The notes beneath the pieces were generated by a model. The model was not told where the DNA came from, made no database searches, and worked only from the letters and a program-made list of their open reading frames with translations. Position numbers and translations under genes: made by a program. Shown piece by piece: positions 1 to 8,618 of a stretch of DNA of 64,000 bases. Source of the stretch: Mycolicibacterium sp. lyk4-40-TYG-92 (lineage in GTDB: Bacteria > Actinomycetota > Actinomycetes > Mycobacteriales > Mycobacteriaceae); contig NZ_JARVRX010000014.1 in assembly GCF_030209435.1 (NCBI RefSeq), positions 186,001 to 250,000 on the forward strand, in the 5' to 3' direction. Within the stretch, counting starts at the first letter, position 1; each line of letters opens with the position of its first letter.

Positions 1-1401
1 GGTGGCGTTCTGCGGCAGCCCTTCGACGAACTCGACGAACCGCGGCGCCTTGTACCCCGCCATGCGCTCCCGGCTCCAGGTGATGAGCTGTTGTTCGGTC
101 ACTGGACCGGCGGGGACGACGAACGCCATGCCCACCTGCCCGAGCCGGTCGTCGGGAACACCGATGACCGCGACCTGATCGACCGCCGGATGCTCGAGCA
201 AATAGCCTTCGATCTCCGCCGGATACGCGTTGAAGCCGCCCACGATGAACATGTCCTTCTTCCGGCCGATGATGTGCAGCCGGCCGCCCTCGTCGAACGC
301 TCCGAGGTCACCGGTGTGCAGCCAACCGTCCGGGTCGACGGCCTCCCGGGTGGCGATCGGGTCATCGAGATAGCCGGCCATCACGGTGTAGCCCCGGACC
401 AGTACTTCCCCGTCATCGGCGATGCGAACCTCGATCCCGTCCGACGGCCGACCCACCGTGGTGGCGATGTCCTCGAAGGAGTCACCCGGCCGCGACATCG
501 TGGCCGTGCCGCATTCGGTCAGCCCGTACCCGGTGGCGAGGGTCTGGAAGGGCAGCTCGTGCAGGACGCGACGCACCAACTCCACCGGGATGTCGGCGGC
601 GCCGGTGACTCCGGCCCGCAGTGTGGCGAGCCTGGACTTGTCCGGCACGGCGAGCAACGAATGATACAGCGTCGGCGGTCCGGGCAGCATCGTGATGCGT
701 TCCCGCTCAACGAGTTCCACGACCTTGTCAGCATCGAACACCGCCATCGGCAGCATCGTCGCGCCCCGGATCAGCGCCGCGATGATGCCTGCCTTGTAGC
801 CGAAGGTGTGGAAGAACGGGTTGACGATCAGGTACCGGTCGTTTTCGCGAAGGTCCACCCGGTCGCACCATTCGGCGTACTGCCGCAGCGTCTGCCGGTG
901 GTTCATCATCACGCCCTTCGGGCGGCCGGTGGTGCCCGACGTGTAGATGATGTCGGCGATGTCGTCGCCGTCGATGTCCGGACACTCGAAGGGTTCGGCG
1001 CTGTCGAGAAATCCCGATCTGAGGTCAATGGCCGGCACCCCGGCGGGAGCCCCGAAATCTTGACCCAGGAAACCTTTCTCGACCAGCACCGCCTTGGCAC
1101 CGCTACGGATGATGATGTCGGCGGCCTCTTCGATCTTGAACCGGGTGTTGACCGGGACCACGACACCCCCAGAGGTGACCAGGCCCAACGCGGCGATCAC
1201 CCAGTTCGCCGAATTGGGCGCCCAGATGGCAACCCGGTCACCTTTCGTGACGCCCAGGGCATGGAACGCTCCGGCGGCCCGCCGGATGCGTTCCGCCAGT
1301 TCGGTATACGACAAACGCAGCGGCCCATCGATGAGTGCCTCTGCACCGCCGAACCTGTCGGCGGTACTCAGCACCATCTCGGGGATCGTGCGCCAGGTCA
1401 T
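1..1401 (-). CDS. Acyl-CoA synthetase (FadD, AMP-forming), 3' end cut by window edge
   Basis: ATP-dependent carboxylate-CoA ligase of the ANL superfamily; it would adenylate a carboxylic acid and pass it to CoA in the cytosol. The reverse strand is open from an ATG at 1401 to the window edge (467 codons). It carries the P-loop IIYTSGTTGRPKG and the hinge region TGDLGAFDEGGRLHIIGRKK. It stops just after GYKAPRFVEFVEGLPQNAT, so only the end with the catalytic Lys (usually GK-V) is missing. Its general layout resembles FadD3-like steroid side-chain or ring-acid CoA ligases, but the substrate is unknown. The start overlaps the stop of the upstream ligase by 4 bp (ATGA), so the two are probably translated together. 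Confidence 0.9.
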   Translation of the reverse strand, partial: MTWRTIPEMVLSTADRFGGAEALIDGPLRLSYTELAERIRRAAGAFHALGVTKGDRVAIWAPNSANWVIAALGLVTSGGVVVPVNTRFKIEEAADIIIRSGAKAVLVEKGFLGQDFGAPAGVPAIDLRSGFLDSAEPFECPDIDGDDIADIIYTSGTTGRPKGVMMNHRQTLRQYAEWCDRVDLRENDRYLIVNPFFHTFGYKAGIIAALIRGATMLPMAVFDADKVVELVERERITMLPGPPTLYHSLLAVPDKSRLATLRAGVTGAADIPVELVRRVLHELPFQTLATGYGLTECGTATMSRPGDSFEDIATTVGRPSDGIEVRIADDGEVLVRGYTVMAGYLDDPIATREAVDPDGWLHTGDLGAFDEGGRLHIIGRKKDMFIVGGFNAYPAEIEGYLLEHPAVDQVAVIGVPDDRLGQVGMAFVVPAGPVTEQQLITWSRERMAGYKAPRFVEFVEGLPQNAT

Positions 1402-2951
1402 GACCGAAGTCCTTGCCGCACCAGGAATTTCTGCACCTTGCCGCTCGCGGTCCGCGGATAGTCCGCGACTTCGTGCAGTTCCTCCGGCCACTTCTGGCGC
1501 GCCACACCGGTATTCGCAAAGTGCTCGCGCACCTGCTCCAGCGTGGGCAGGACGTGGCCGGGCCGGACGCGCACCACGGCGGCCACGCGTTCGCCGAGCC
1601 GGGCATCGGGAGTGGCCACCACCACAGCGTCGGCGACGCTCTTCATGCCGAGCAGCACCTCTTCGACCTCGACGGCACTGACGTTCTCGCCGCCGCGGAT
1701 GATGACGTCAGACTTGCGGTCGGTGATGGTGAGATAGCCGTCGTCGTCGACGAATCCGATATCGCCGGTGCGGTACCATCCAGCGTCGTCGAACGCCTTC
1801 GCAGTCAGCGCGTCGTCCGTATAGCCGAGGCACAGGTCTGGGCCGCGGCTGAAGATTTCGCCGTCGTCGTTCAGCCGAATTTCCACGCCTGGACGCGGAT
1901 CACCGTCCGTGAAAAGACGTTTCGCCTCAGGTGCTGTCGGATGGGTGCCCGTGATGGACGGATGTTCGGTACTGCCGTAGGCCCGGTAGACGAAGACACC
2001 GAGATCCGACAACCGGCGCGTCACCGCCGCCGGAACCGAAGATCCGCCCAGGCCAACGGTTTTCAGCAACGAGCGGTGCTCGTCGGTACAGTCGGGATGG
2101 TCGAGCAGGCTGGTCACGAAGTACGGCGGTCCGCCGCCGACCGCCAGGCCGTCGCGTTTCATCAATGCCAGCACCTCGCCGGCGTCCCAGCTGTCGCAGA
2201 GGTTGATGGGTCGGCCCTCCAGCACTGGGATCAGGAACGCCCCGACCATGCCGATGAAGTGACCGACCGGCGCGACAGTCAGTTCCTTGCCCCGTTCGGT
2301 GGGATATCCCGCGTTGAGTTGCCGCGTCTCGCAGACCAGTGTCTGGTGACTGTGCACGACACCCTTCGGATTGCTCGTCGTGCCGGAGGTGTAGGCGATC
2401 AGCGCCGGTCCGGACGGATCGACCCGCAGGGTCCCCGCCATCGGTTCGTCGGCGAGCAGGTCGTCGAAATCGCGCCCCACCACCCCGACGATCGGCACGT
2501 CGGCGCACAGATCGGCATGGTGGGTAGGGCGTCCGGCATTGTCGGCGGTGATGAAGACCCGCGGGGCGGCATCGCCGAGGATGTGCGCCAATTCCTTGCG
2601 GCCGTAGAAGTGCACGATCGGGACGACGACGGCACCCAGGAACGCCGACGCCCAGAACACCGCGGCGGCTTCCATCCAATTCGGCAACTGGAAAGCCACC
2701 ACATCGCCGGGTCCGACACCGCGCGCCCGCAAGCCCGCCGCGAGCCGACGAGCCACGCGCTCGGCCTCGGAATAGGTACCCGACCACGGCCGGACCGCCG
2801 AGTGGATCCGGAAGTCGGCGTCGGGAGCATCCCTCAGGCCGGCGGCCAGCAGGTCGCCGACAGTCTCGGTGGTCCACCAGCCGTTGTCTCGGTACCGGGC
2901 GGCGAGATCCGCGGGGACGGTGCGGTTTACGGGGCTGCGGAGACCAGTCAT
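1398..2951 (-). CDS. AMP-dependent acyl-CoA synthetase/ligase
   Basis: Second ANL-family ligase, 517 aa from an ATG at 2951, chosen because the protein then begins just before conserved sequence and just downstream of the operator at 2958-2994. The P-loop is the variant AYTSGTTSNPKG. The hinge is TGDIGFVDDDGYL and the C-terminal catalytic Lys lies in TASGKVQK, so the enzyme is complete. It resembles cyclohexanecarboxylate-CoA ligase-like or fatty-acid-CoA ligases; the substrate is not determinable. It heads a two-gene operon with the partial fadD downstream (4 bp overlap). Confidence 0.9.
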   Translation of the reverse strand: MTGLRSPVNRTVPADLAARYRDNGWWTTETVGDLLAAGLRDAPDADFRIHSAVRPWSGTYSEAERVARRLAAGLRARGVGPGDVVAFQLPNWMEAAAVFWASAFLGAVVVPIVHFYGRKELAHILGDAAPRVFITADNAGRPTHHADLCADVPIVGVVGRDFDDLLADEPMAGTLRVDPSGPALIAYTSGTTSNPKGVVHSHQTLVCETRQLNAGYPTERGKELTVAPVGHFIGMVGAFLIPVLEGRPINLCDSWDAGEVLALMKRDGLAVGGGPPYFVTSLLDHPDCTDEHRSLLKTVGLGGSSVPAAVTRRLSDLGVFVYRAYGSTEHPSITGTHPTAPEAKRLFTDGDPRPGVEIRLNDDGEIFSRGPDLCLGYTDDALTAKAFDDAGWYRTGDIGFVDDDGYLTITDRKSDVIIRGGENVSAVEVEEVLLGMKSVADAVVVATPDARLGERVAAVVRVRPGHVLPTLEQVREHFANTGVARQKWPEELHEVADYPRTASGKVQKFLVRQGLRS

Positions 2952-2957
2952 GACACT

Positions 2958-2994
2958 GGGGATCGTATTCTCCAAAATAGAGAATGCCAATATC
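2958..2994. promoter_or_regulatory. Composite operator with GAGAAT/ATTCTC half-sites
   Basis: Core ATTCTC (2967-2972), 7 bp, GAGAAT (2980-2985), a perfect dyad. It is flanked at 3-bp spacing by weaker half-sites GGGGAT (2958-2963) and AATATC (2989-2994). The same core and the following GCCA-TATC are repeated at 15753-15780. It lies 7-43 bp upstream of the ligase start at 2951, and TATTTT inside it on the minus strand could be a -10 box. That it is a repressor site is inferred from its recurrence at other promoters in the window. Confidence 0.65.
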
Positions 2995-3092
2995 GCGTGT
3001 TGGCCGTGCCTCGAAAAAACTTTGGTCACTTTGTTTGCCCTGGTCACGGTAGGTGACTGGGGCCACATTCGTCACAGCGACATGTCGGTGGT

Positions 3093-3108
3093 TCGAACTA
3101 GTGTTCGA
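3093..3108. promoter_or_regulatory. LexA-binding site (SOS box)
   Basis: TCGAAC-TAGT-GTTCGA is a perfect match to the mycobacterial SOS box TCGAAC-N4-GTTCGA. It ends 2 bp before the ATG of the DUF222 HNH gene at 3111, so LexA bound here would block expression. 13E12-family genes are known LexA targets in M. tuberculosis, which supports a functional site. Confidence 0.9.
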
Positions 3109-3110
3109 GT

Positions 3111-4508
3111 ATGGGATTCACTGATCCGGCTGTCATCGAGGAGGCGTACGCCGACCTCGACGCTGATGCCGCCCGGATCGCGTCGCTGGACTACAGCGGG
3201 TTGAGCGTGCCGGAGTTGCTGGCGTTGCAGTCTCGGCGCGAACGAGTGAAGTGCGCCGCCGAGGCGGTGGATCACCGCATCCTGGCTGCCCTGGTCGCCC
3301 AGACCGGCCCGAAAGAGATCGGCGGGAAAAACTGGGCCGATGTGCTGCGGATCCGGCTGCACATCGGCGCGAAGGAAGCGCGGCGCCGGGTTCGGGATAT
3401 GGAGCATCTGGGCCCCCGCACTGGACTGACCGGTGAGGTGTTGCCACCCTTGTGGGAAGAAGCCGCCCGGGCCCAAGCTGATGGGGCGATCAACACCGAG
3501 CACGTCGAAGTCATCAGCCATTTCATGGCGAACCTGCCGAACTGGGTCGACCCCGCCACAACGGTGCAGTGCGAGCAGACCCTGGCCGCCGGAGCCCGGC
3601 ACCAAACCCCCGAGGAATTGCGGGCCGCGGCGAACAAACTGCTCTACGAACTCGACCAGGACGGCCCCGAACCCGACGACACCGAACGCGACCGCACACG
3701 CGGCATCAGCCACGGTAAGCAACGCCGGGATGGGACCAGTGAGGTGTCCGGCACGCTCACCCCCGAATCGCGGGCGTATTGGGATGCGATCTACGACAAG
3801 TACGCCGCGCCGGGCATGTGCAATCCGGCTGATGAGACGCCCTGCTATTCGGGGACACCGACAGCCGAGCAGATCGCGAATGACACCAGGACGCTGGCGC
3901 AGCGTCAGCATGACGCGCAGATGTGGATCGCCCGCATGGCCCTGACCTCCGGCATGCTCGGCGAACACAACGGGCTCCCGGTCTCGGTGGTCGCCACCAC
4001 CACGCTGCAGGAATTGCAGCGGGGTGCCGGGGTCGCCGTCACCCACACCGGCACCACACTGCCCATTGCGGACTTGATTCGGATGGCGTCGCGCTCGTAC
4101 TGCTACCTGGCGGTGTTCGACCACCACACCAACATCCCCCTCTACCTGGGCCGCACCCGCCGCACCGCCACCCCCGGACAGCGGATCATGCTGTTCGCCC
4201 GCGACCGCGGCTGCACCCGACCCGGCTGCACCGCCCCCGCCTCGCGCTGCCAGGCCCACCACGCGGTGTGCAACTGGCGCGACGACGGGCAGACCGACAT
4301 CACCGACCTGACCCTGGCCTGCGGCTGCGACAACGTCCTGGCCGACACCGGCGGCTGGACCACCACCATGAAAAACGGCCGAGCCCACTGGACCCCACCA
4401 CCCCTACTGGACGTCGGCCAACCACGAACCAACCACTACCACCACCCCACCCTCTACCCCACCGAGAGCGAGGACGCCGATGGTGAAAGCGACAGTCCGA
4501 CAAGCTAG
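3111..4508 (+). CDS. DUF222 / 13E12-repeat family HNH endonuclease-like protein
   Basis: A 465-aa member of the mycobacterial 13E12 repeat family: an N-terminal DUF222 helical domain (roughly residues 20-320) and a C-terminal HNH nuclease-like module (about 365-410) with CTRPGC and CQAHH. The last motif reads ACGCDN rather than the C-x-x-H-H of classic HNH proteins, so catalytic competence is uncertain. The ATG at 3111 follows a perfect LexA box with no room for a ribosome-binding site, suggesting a short or leaderless transcript. The tail after about residue 430 is rich in Thr, Pro and His and low in conservation. The gene lies between catabolic transcription units it has no functional link to and may be a mobile or repeat insertion. 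Confidence 0.92.
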   Translation: MGFTDPAVIEEAYADLDADAARIASLDYSGLSVPELLALQSRRERVKCAAEAVDHRILAALVAQTGPKEIGGKNWADVLRIRLHIGAKEARRRVRDMEHLGPRTGLTGEVLPPLWEEAARAQADGAINTEHVEVISHFMANLPNWVDPATTVQCEQTLAAGARHQTPEELRAAANKLLYELDQDGPEPDDTERDRTRGISHGKQRRDGTSEVSGTLTPESRAYWDAIYDKYAAPGMCNPADETPCYSGTPTAEQIANDTRTLAQRQHDAQMWIARMALTSGMLGEHNGLPVSVVATTTLQELQRGAGVAVTHTGTTLPIADLIRMASRSYCYLAVFDHHTNIPLYLGRTRRTATPGQRIMLFARDRGCTRPGCTAPASRCQAHHAVCNWRDDGQTDITDLTLACGCDNVLADTGGWTTTMKNGRAHWTPPPLLDVGQPRTNHYHHPTLYPTESEDADGESDSPTS

Positions 4509-4655
4509 TTGGCGGACAGGTACGCCCGTCGATATCGACGCGCACAGCACCCGGCGCGGCGCTGAATGCCGCGCGCGGGCGGCAGAGAGCCAGCGCGACT
4601 GGCACCGTAGCCACCATCTCGGCCCCGTAGAAGCTTCCACATCGGGAGACACGCG

Positions 4656-5924
4656 CTAGCCGGCGGGACTGAACTCCAGATGCAACTCGGTGAGCCCCCG
4701 CATCTGCCAGGTCGGCTCGTAGGTGTAGCGGCGTGCGTCCTCCGGGCCGTGGTGCTCCTCGCTGATACGGATGTCGGTCATCCGGTCGAGGATGCGGTTG
4801 AGCGAGATGCGGCCCTCGGCCCGCGCCAGCGGTGCACCGGGGCAGGAATGGCTCCCCCGGCCGAAGGCGATGTGTTCGCGCACGTTGGGCCGGTCCAGAC
4901 GAAACTCATGCGGCTGCTCGAACTTTCGCTCATCCCGGTTGCTCGCCCCAGGCAGGAGCATGACCATTGAACCGGCGGGCACCGGCACCTCACCGACGGT
5001 CGTCGACGTGCGGGCCATCCGGAAGTGGCACTTGACCGGGCTCTCCATGCGCAGCGCCTCCTCCACGAAAAGCGTTATCAGATCGCGGTTTTCGCGCAGC
5101 AGCTTCGCCATATCCGGGTTGTCGCCGAGGACCTGCATACCGAAGCTCAGCAGCTTCGTGGTGGTCTCCTGGCCCGCGGCGAACACGAACGTCGCCAGCC
5201 GCACGACGTCGATGATCTCCGGCGTCGATCCGTCGGGGTATTTGGCCTGCGCCATCTCGGTCAGTACGTCCGCGCGCGGCTCGCGGCGACGCTCGGTGAT
5301 GTACCCGGTGAACTTCTCGTCCAGCCATTCCAAGGGATTGTGCGCGCGCGTGACGGTGTCATCCGTGATATCGCCGACCACCTGCGTCCCGTTGACCGCG
5401 CGAAACTCGTCGTGGTCCGAACGCGGGATGCCCAGCAGGTCGGCGATCACGAGTCCGGAGAACGGCCGCGCATAGTCGGCAAGGAACTCACACGACCCGC
5501 GGGAGACGAACCGGTCCAGCAGTTGGTCGGACAGCTCCCACATGAAGTCTTCGTTTTCCTTGAGCCGCTTGGGCGTCAGCAGCCGGCTCAAGAGTCCGCG
5601 CGTGCGCGCGTGCAGAGCACCGTCCTGCGTGACGATGTGCTCGCTCATCGGAATCCGGTCGCGGTACGCCTCGAGCAATTCGCTGATGTCGTCGCCCTCG
5701 GGCTGAAAAGGCAAGCCGGAGAACGGCCCTGCCACCGACACGCACGACGAGAAGGCGCCGTCCTTGTAGACGGCGAGCGCTTCCGAGTGGCCCGACACCG
5801 CCAGCACGCCATGATTCGGTTGGTCCAGAACCGGGCATTTCGCCCGCAGCTCGTCGAAGTACGGGTACGGATCGTCGATCAGCGACGGATCGGCGAAGAA
5901 GTTGGTCGGCTCGATGTCGGTCAT
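4656..5924 (-). CDS. Cytochrome P450
   Basis: Haem monooxygenase, 422 aa, cytosolic bacterial type. The I-helix motif AGQETT is at about 250-255, E-x-x-R (EALR) at 289-292, and the haem loop FGRGSHSCPG puts the thiolate Cys at about 361. The ATG at 5924 has an AAGGAG box 6 bp upstream. It is the last gene of the operon 11692-4656, 16 bp after the preceding P450. It is a close paralogue of the P450 at 50574-51860: both share the block LLSRLLTPKRLKENEDFMW. Electron partners are not adjacent. The substrate is unknown; the context suggests a terpenoid- or steroid-like compound. Confidence 0.95.
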   Translation of the reverse strand: MTDIEPTNFFADPSLIDDPYPYFDELRAKCPVLDQPNHGVLAVSGHSEALAVYKDGAFSSCVSVAGPFSGLPFQPEGDDISELLEAYRDRIPMSEHIVTQDGALHARTRGLLSRLLTPKRLKENEDFMWELSDQLLDRFVSRGSCEFLADYARPFSGLVIADLLGIPRSDHDEFRAVNGTQVVGDITDDTVTRAHNPLEWLDEKFTGYITERRREPRADVLTEMAQAKYPDGSTPEIIDVVRLATFVFAAGQETTTKLLSFGMQVLGDNPDMAKLLRENRDLITLFVEEALRMESPVKCHFRMARTSTTVGEVPVPAGSMVMLLPGASNRDERKFEQPHEFRLDRPNVREHIAFGRGSHSCPGAPLARAEGRISLNRILDRMTDIRISEEHHGPEDARRYTYEPTWQMRGLTELHLEFSPAG

Positions 5925-5940
5925 GTGCAGCTCCTTGATG

Positions 5941-7146
5941 TCAGCCGAAAAGCACCGGCAAGGCAGTGGGCGAGCGGAAGACCTGCCCGCGGATGTGCGG
6001 GTCCTCGGCCGCCGGGTCCAGGCGGAGTCCCGGCAGGCGGTCGAACAGCAGGTTCAACGCCACGCGCATCTCCAGCCGGGCGAGATGCATGCCCAGGCAC
6101 ACGTGCGCGCCGTGCCCCCACGAGATGGGAGTGCGGGCCGCCCGATAGATGTCGAAGCGGTCGGGATCGGGGTAGCGGTCGTCCTGCCGGTTCGCGGCCC
6201 CGAGCATCGGCATCACCGACGAGCCTGCCGGAATGTCCACTCCCCCAAGCACAGTGTCGTGTGCGGCGACCCGGGTTATGGTCAGCAGCGGAGCCTCCCA
6301 GCGCACCGCTTCCTCGATGGCCTGCGGAATCAGCGACCGATCGGCGCGGACGGCGTCGAGCTGGTGCGGGTGGGTCAGCAACCCCAGCAGCAGATTGCCC
6401 AGCGAACGATAGGTGGTCTCGACCCCGGCCGGGAGCAGCAGCCGCAGGAACGAGAAGATTTCGTCGTCGTCGAGCCGTTCCCCGTCGATCTCGGCCACGG
6501 CAAGACTGCTGATCAGATCATCCTGCGGGTCGACGCGTCGGGCGGCGAGGATCGGCGCGAAGTACTCCTCCAGCGCCTTCGAGGCGGCCTTGCCGCGTTC
6601 TGGATTGACGGTGAATGACAACAGCGAGATCGACCACCGCTGAAACTGTGGATAGTCCTCCTCTGGCAGCCCCAGCAGGCCGGCGATGATGCGGGTCGGA
6701 TAGGGAAAGGTGAAGTCATTGACCAGGTCGACCCGGCCGTTGCCGGCGAAACCGTCGATCAGTTCGTTGCCGACGCGGCCGACCAGATTCTCTTCCCACC
6801 GCGCAAGCGCCTTCTGCGAAAAGGCCTTTGACACCAGCGCCCGGTGCCGCCCGTGCTCGGGCTCATCCATGCCGAGCATCACCCGCTTGCCGAGCACCTC
6901 ACCGAACGCCTGGATCACGATGGCCGACGAGAAGGTCTCGTTGTCACGCAGCATCGTCGCGATGTCCTCGTGGCGGTACACGATGAACAGCGGCTTGCCC
7001 TCTTCACCCGGCATCACCGACATGTCGATGCGCTGGATGCCCTCCTCGCGGCGCAGCCGGGCCATCTCCGTGTACGGGTCGCGGACATCGCCGGACACGA
7101 CGTCGTCGAACGCGCCGAAATCCTCGAGGTCGTCGAACAGATCCAT
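5941..7146 (-). CDS. Cytochrome P450 with Trp in the haem loop
   Basis: Haem monooxygenase, 401 aa. The I-helix AGVETT is at about 240-245, E-x-x-R at 279-282, and the haem loop SWGHGAHVCLG puts the ligand Cys at about 350. The usual Phe that starts the loop (F-x-x-G-x-H-x-C-x-G) is Trp here. The ATG at 7146 is preceded by AGGAG. It sits 8 bp from the upstream ALDH and 16 bp from the downstream P450, so it is operonic. It is only distantly related to its neighbour P450, so the two probably act on different positions or intermediates. Confidence 0.95.
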   Translation of the reverse strand: MDLFDDLEDFGAFDDVVSGDVRDPYTEMARLRREEGIQRIDMSVMPGEEGKPLFIVYRHEDIATMLRDNETFSSAIVIQAFGEVLGKRVMLGMDEPEHGRHRALVSKAFSQKALARWEENLVGRVGNELIDGFAGNGRVDLVNDFTFPYPTRIIAGLLGLPEEDYPQFQRWSISLLSFTVNPERGKAASKALEEYFAPILAARRVDPQDDLISSLAVAEIDGERLDDDEIFSFLRLLLPAGVETTYRSLGNLLLGLLTHPHQLDAVRADRSLIPQAIEEAVRWEAPLLTITRVAAHDTVLGGVDIPAGSSVMPMLGAANRQDDRYPDPDRFDIYRAARTPISWGHGAHVCLGMHLARLEMRVALNLLFDRLPGLRLDPAAEDPHIRGQVFRSPTALPVLFG

Positions 7147-7154
7147 GATTCTCC

Positions 7155-8618
7155 TTATGAAGCCGGGTACGAGACGGACTTGATCTCGGTGTACTGGTCG
7201 AAGCCGGCCGCGCCGTTCTGCCGGCCGACGCCACTGGCCTTGTAGCCGCCGAACGGCGCTTCGGCGCCGTACGCCGAGGTTCCGTTGAGACCGACGAAAC
7301 CGGCCCGCAGCCGGCGCGCGACGGCGACCGAATGCTCGACAGACCCCGACATCACGTTGCCGGCGAGGCCGTACACGCTGTCGTTGGCGATGCGGACCGC
7401 GTCGTCCTCGTCGTCGAACGGGATCACCGCGAGCACCGGCCCGAAGATCTCCTCCTGCGCGATGGTCATCGAGTTGTCCACATCGACGAAAAGCGTTGGC
7501 CGGACCCAGAATCCCCTGTCAAACCCGGCGGGCGGTGCGGTGCCGCCGACCAAGCAGGTGGCGCCCTCGTCGATGCCCTTCTGGATGTAGCCGAGCACCC
7601 GATCGCGCTGCTTGGCCGAGATCACCGGACCGCAGAGGGTGGCGGCATCCTGCGGATCACCGGGCGCGACGTTCTCGTAGATCGACTTGAGGATCGCCAC
7701 ACCCTCGTCGTAGCGACTGCGCGGCAGCAGCATTCGCGTCGGGTTGGCGCAGCCCTGCCCGGCGTGCATGCACGGTGCGATACCGATGGCACAGGCGAGC
7801 CCGAAGTCGGCGTCCTCCAGGACGATGGTGGCGGACTTCCCGCCGAGTTCGAGGAACAGCCGCTTCATGGTGGCCGCGCCCTTCTCCATGATCCGCCTGC
7901 CGACCGGCGTCGAGCCGGTGAACGAGATCATGTCGACTTTCGGCGACAGCGTGAGTTCTTCACCGACGAGGTGATCGGAGGCCGTGACGACGTTGACGAC
8001 ACCGGGCGGGATGTCGGTCGACTCGCCGATCAGCCGACCCAGCCGGGTGGCGTGGAACGGGGTGTCGGGTGCGGGCTTGAGGACGACGGTGTTGCCGGTG
8101 GCGAGTGCCTGGGCCAACTTGTGGATGCTGACCTCGAACGGGAAGTTCCACGGGGTGATGGCGCCGACGACACCCACGGGTTCGCGCCACACCTTGCGGG
8201 TCGTCAGCTGTCCGGTGAGGGCGACGAACGCGTCACCCAGGTCGGTCTCCCAGGCGTACTCGTCCATCAGCTGAATCGGGTATTTCAGCGCGTCGGAGAG
8301 CGGGGCATCCAACTGCGGGCCGTAGGTGATGGCACGCGGGGCACCGGCCTCGAGGATGAGTTCCTCACGCAGCGCTTCTTTTTCGCTTTCCAGCGCGTCG
8401 TTGAGCTGCTGCAGGCAGCGCTTGCGCAACTCGAGGTTGGTTGACCAGTCGGTGTCGTCGAATGCCCGCCGGGCGGCGTCGATGGCCCGGAGCATGTCGG
8501 CCCTCGACCCGTCGGAGACCTCACCGATGATCTCCTCGGTGGCAGGGTTGATGTTGGCGAACGTGCCCGCTTCGCCGTCGACGAGCTTGCCGCCGATCAG
8601 CATGCGCGACTCAAACAT
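7155..8618 (-). CDS. NAD(P)-dependent aldehyde dehydrogenase
   Basis: An ALDH-superfamily enzyme, 487 aa, oxidising an aldehyde to an acid. It shows TPWNFPFEV, the general-base motif LELGGKSA and the catalytic Cys in HAGQGCANP. The ATG at 8618 was chosen over an upstream in-frame start at 8663 because conserved ALDH sequence begins there and it overlaps the SDR stop by only 8 bp. It is a paralogue of the ALDH at 45841-47301. It probably acts after a P450/SDR pair in the same operon; the substrate is unknown. Confidence 0.93.
   Translation of the reverse strand: MFESRMLIGGKLVDGEAGTFANINPATEEIIGEVSDGSRADMLRAIDAARRAFDDTDWSTNLELRKRCLQQLNDALESEKEALREELILEAGAPRAITYGPQLDAPLSDALKYPIQLMDEYAWETDLGDAFVALTGQLTTRKVWREPVGVVGAITPWNFPFEVSIHKLAQALATGNTVVLKPAPDTPFHATRLGRLIGESTDIPPGVVNVVTASDHLVGEELTLSPKVDMISFTGSTPVGRRIMEKGAATMKRLFLELGGKSATIVLEDADFGLACAIGIAPCMHAGQGCANPTRMLLPRSRYDEGVAILKSIYENVAPGDPQDAATLCGPVISAKQRDRVLGYIQKGIDEGATCLVGGTAPPAGFDRGFWVRPTLFVDVDNSMTIAQEEIFGPVLAVIPFDDEDDAVRIANDSVYGLAGNVMSGSVEHSVAVARRLRAGFVGLNGTSAYGAEAPFGGYKASGVGRQNGAAGFDQYTEIKSVSYPAS

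Noticed and set aside
91..1461. Long plus-strand open frame (456 codons) opposite the FadD genes
   Set aside because: It is antisense to clear ANL-ligase sequence, rich in Arg/His/Asp/Val from GC-rich mirror coding, with no recognisable domain. The same applies to the frames at 1413-3056 and 25052-27475.
3072..4388. 438-codon minus-strand frame opposite the DUF222 gene
   Set aside because: Mirror frame of a GC-rich gene with no ribosome-binding site or domain; the plus strand has the DUF222/HNH motifs and the LexA box.
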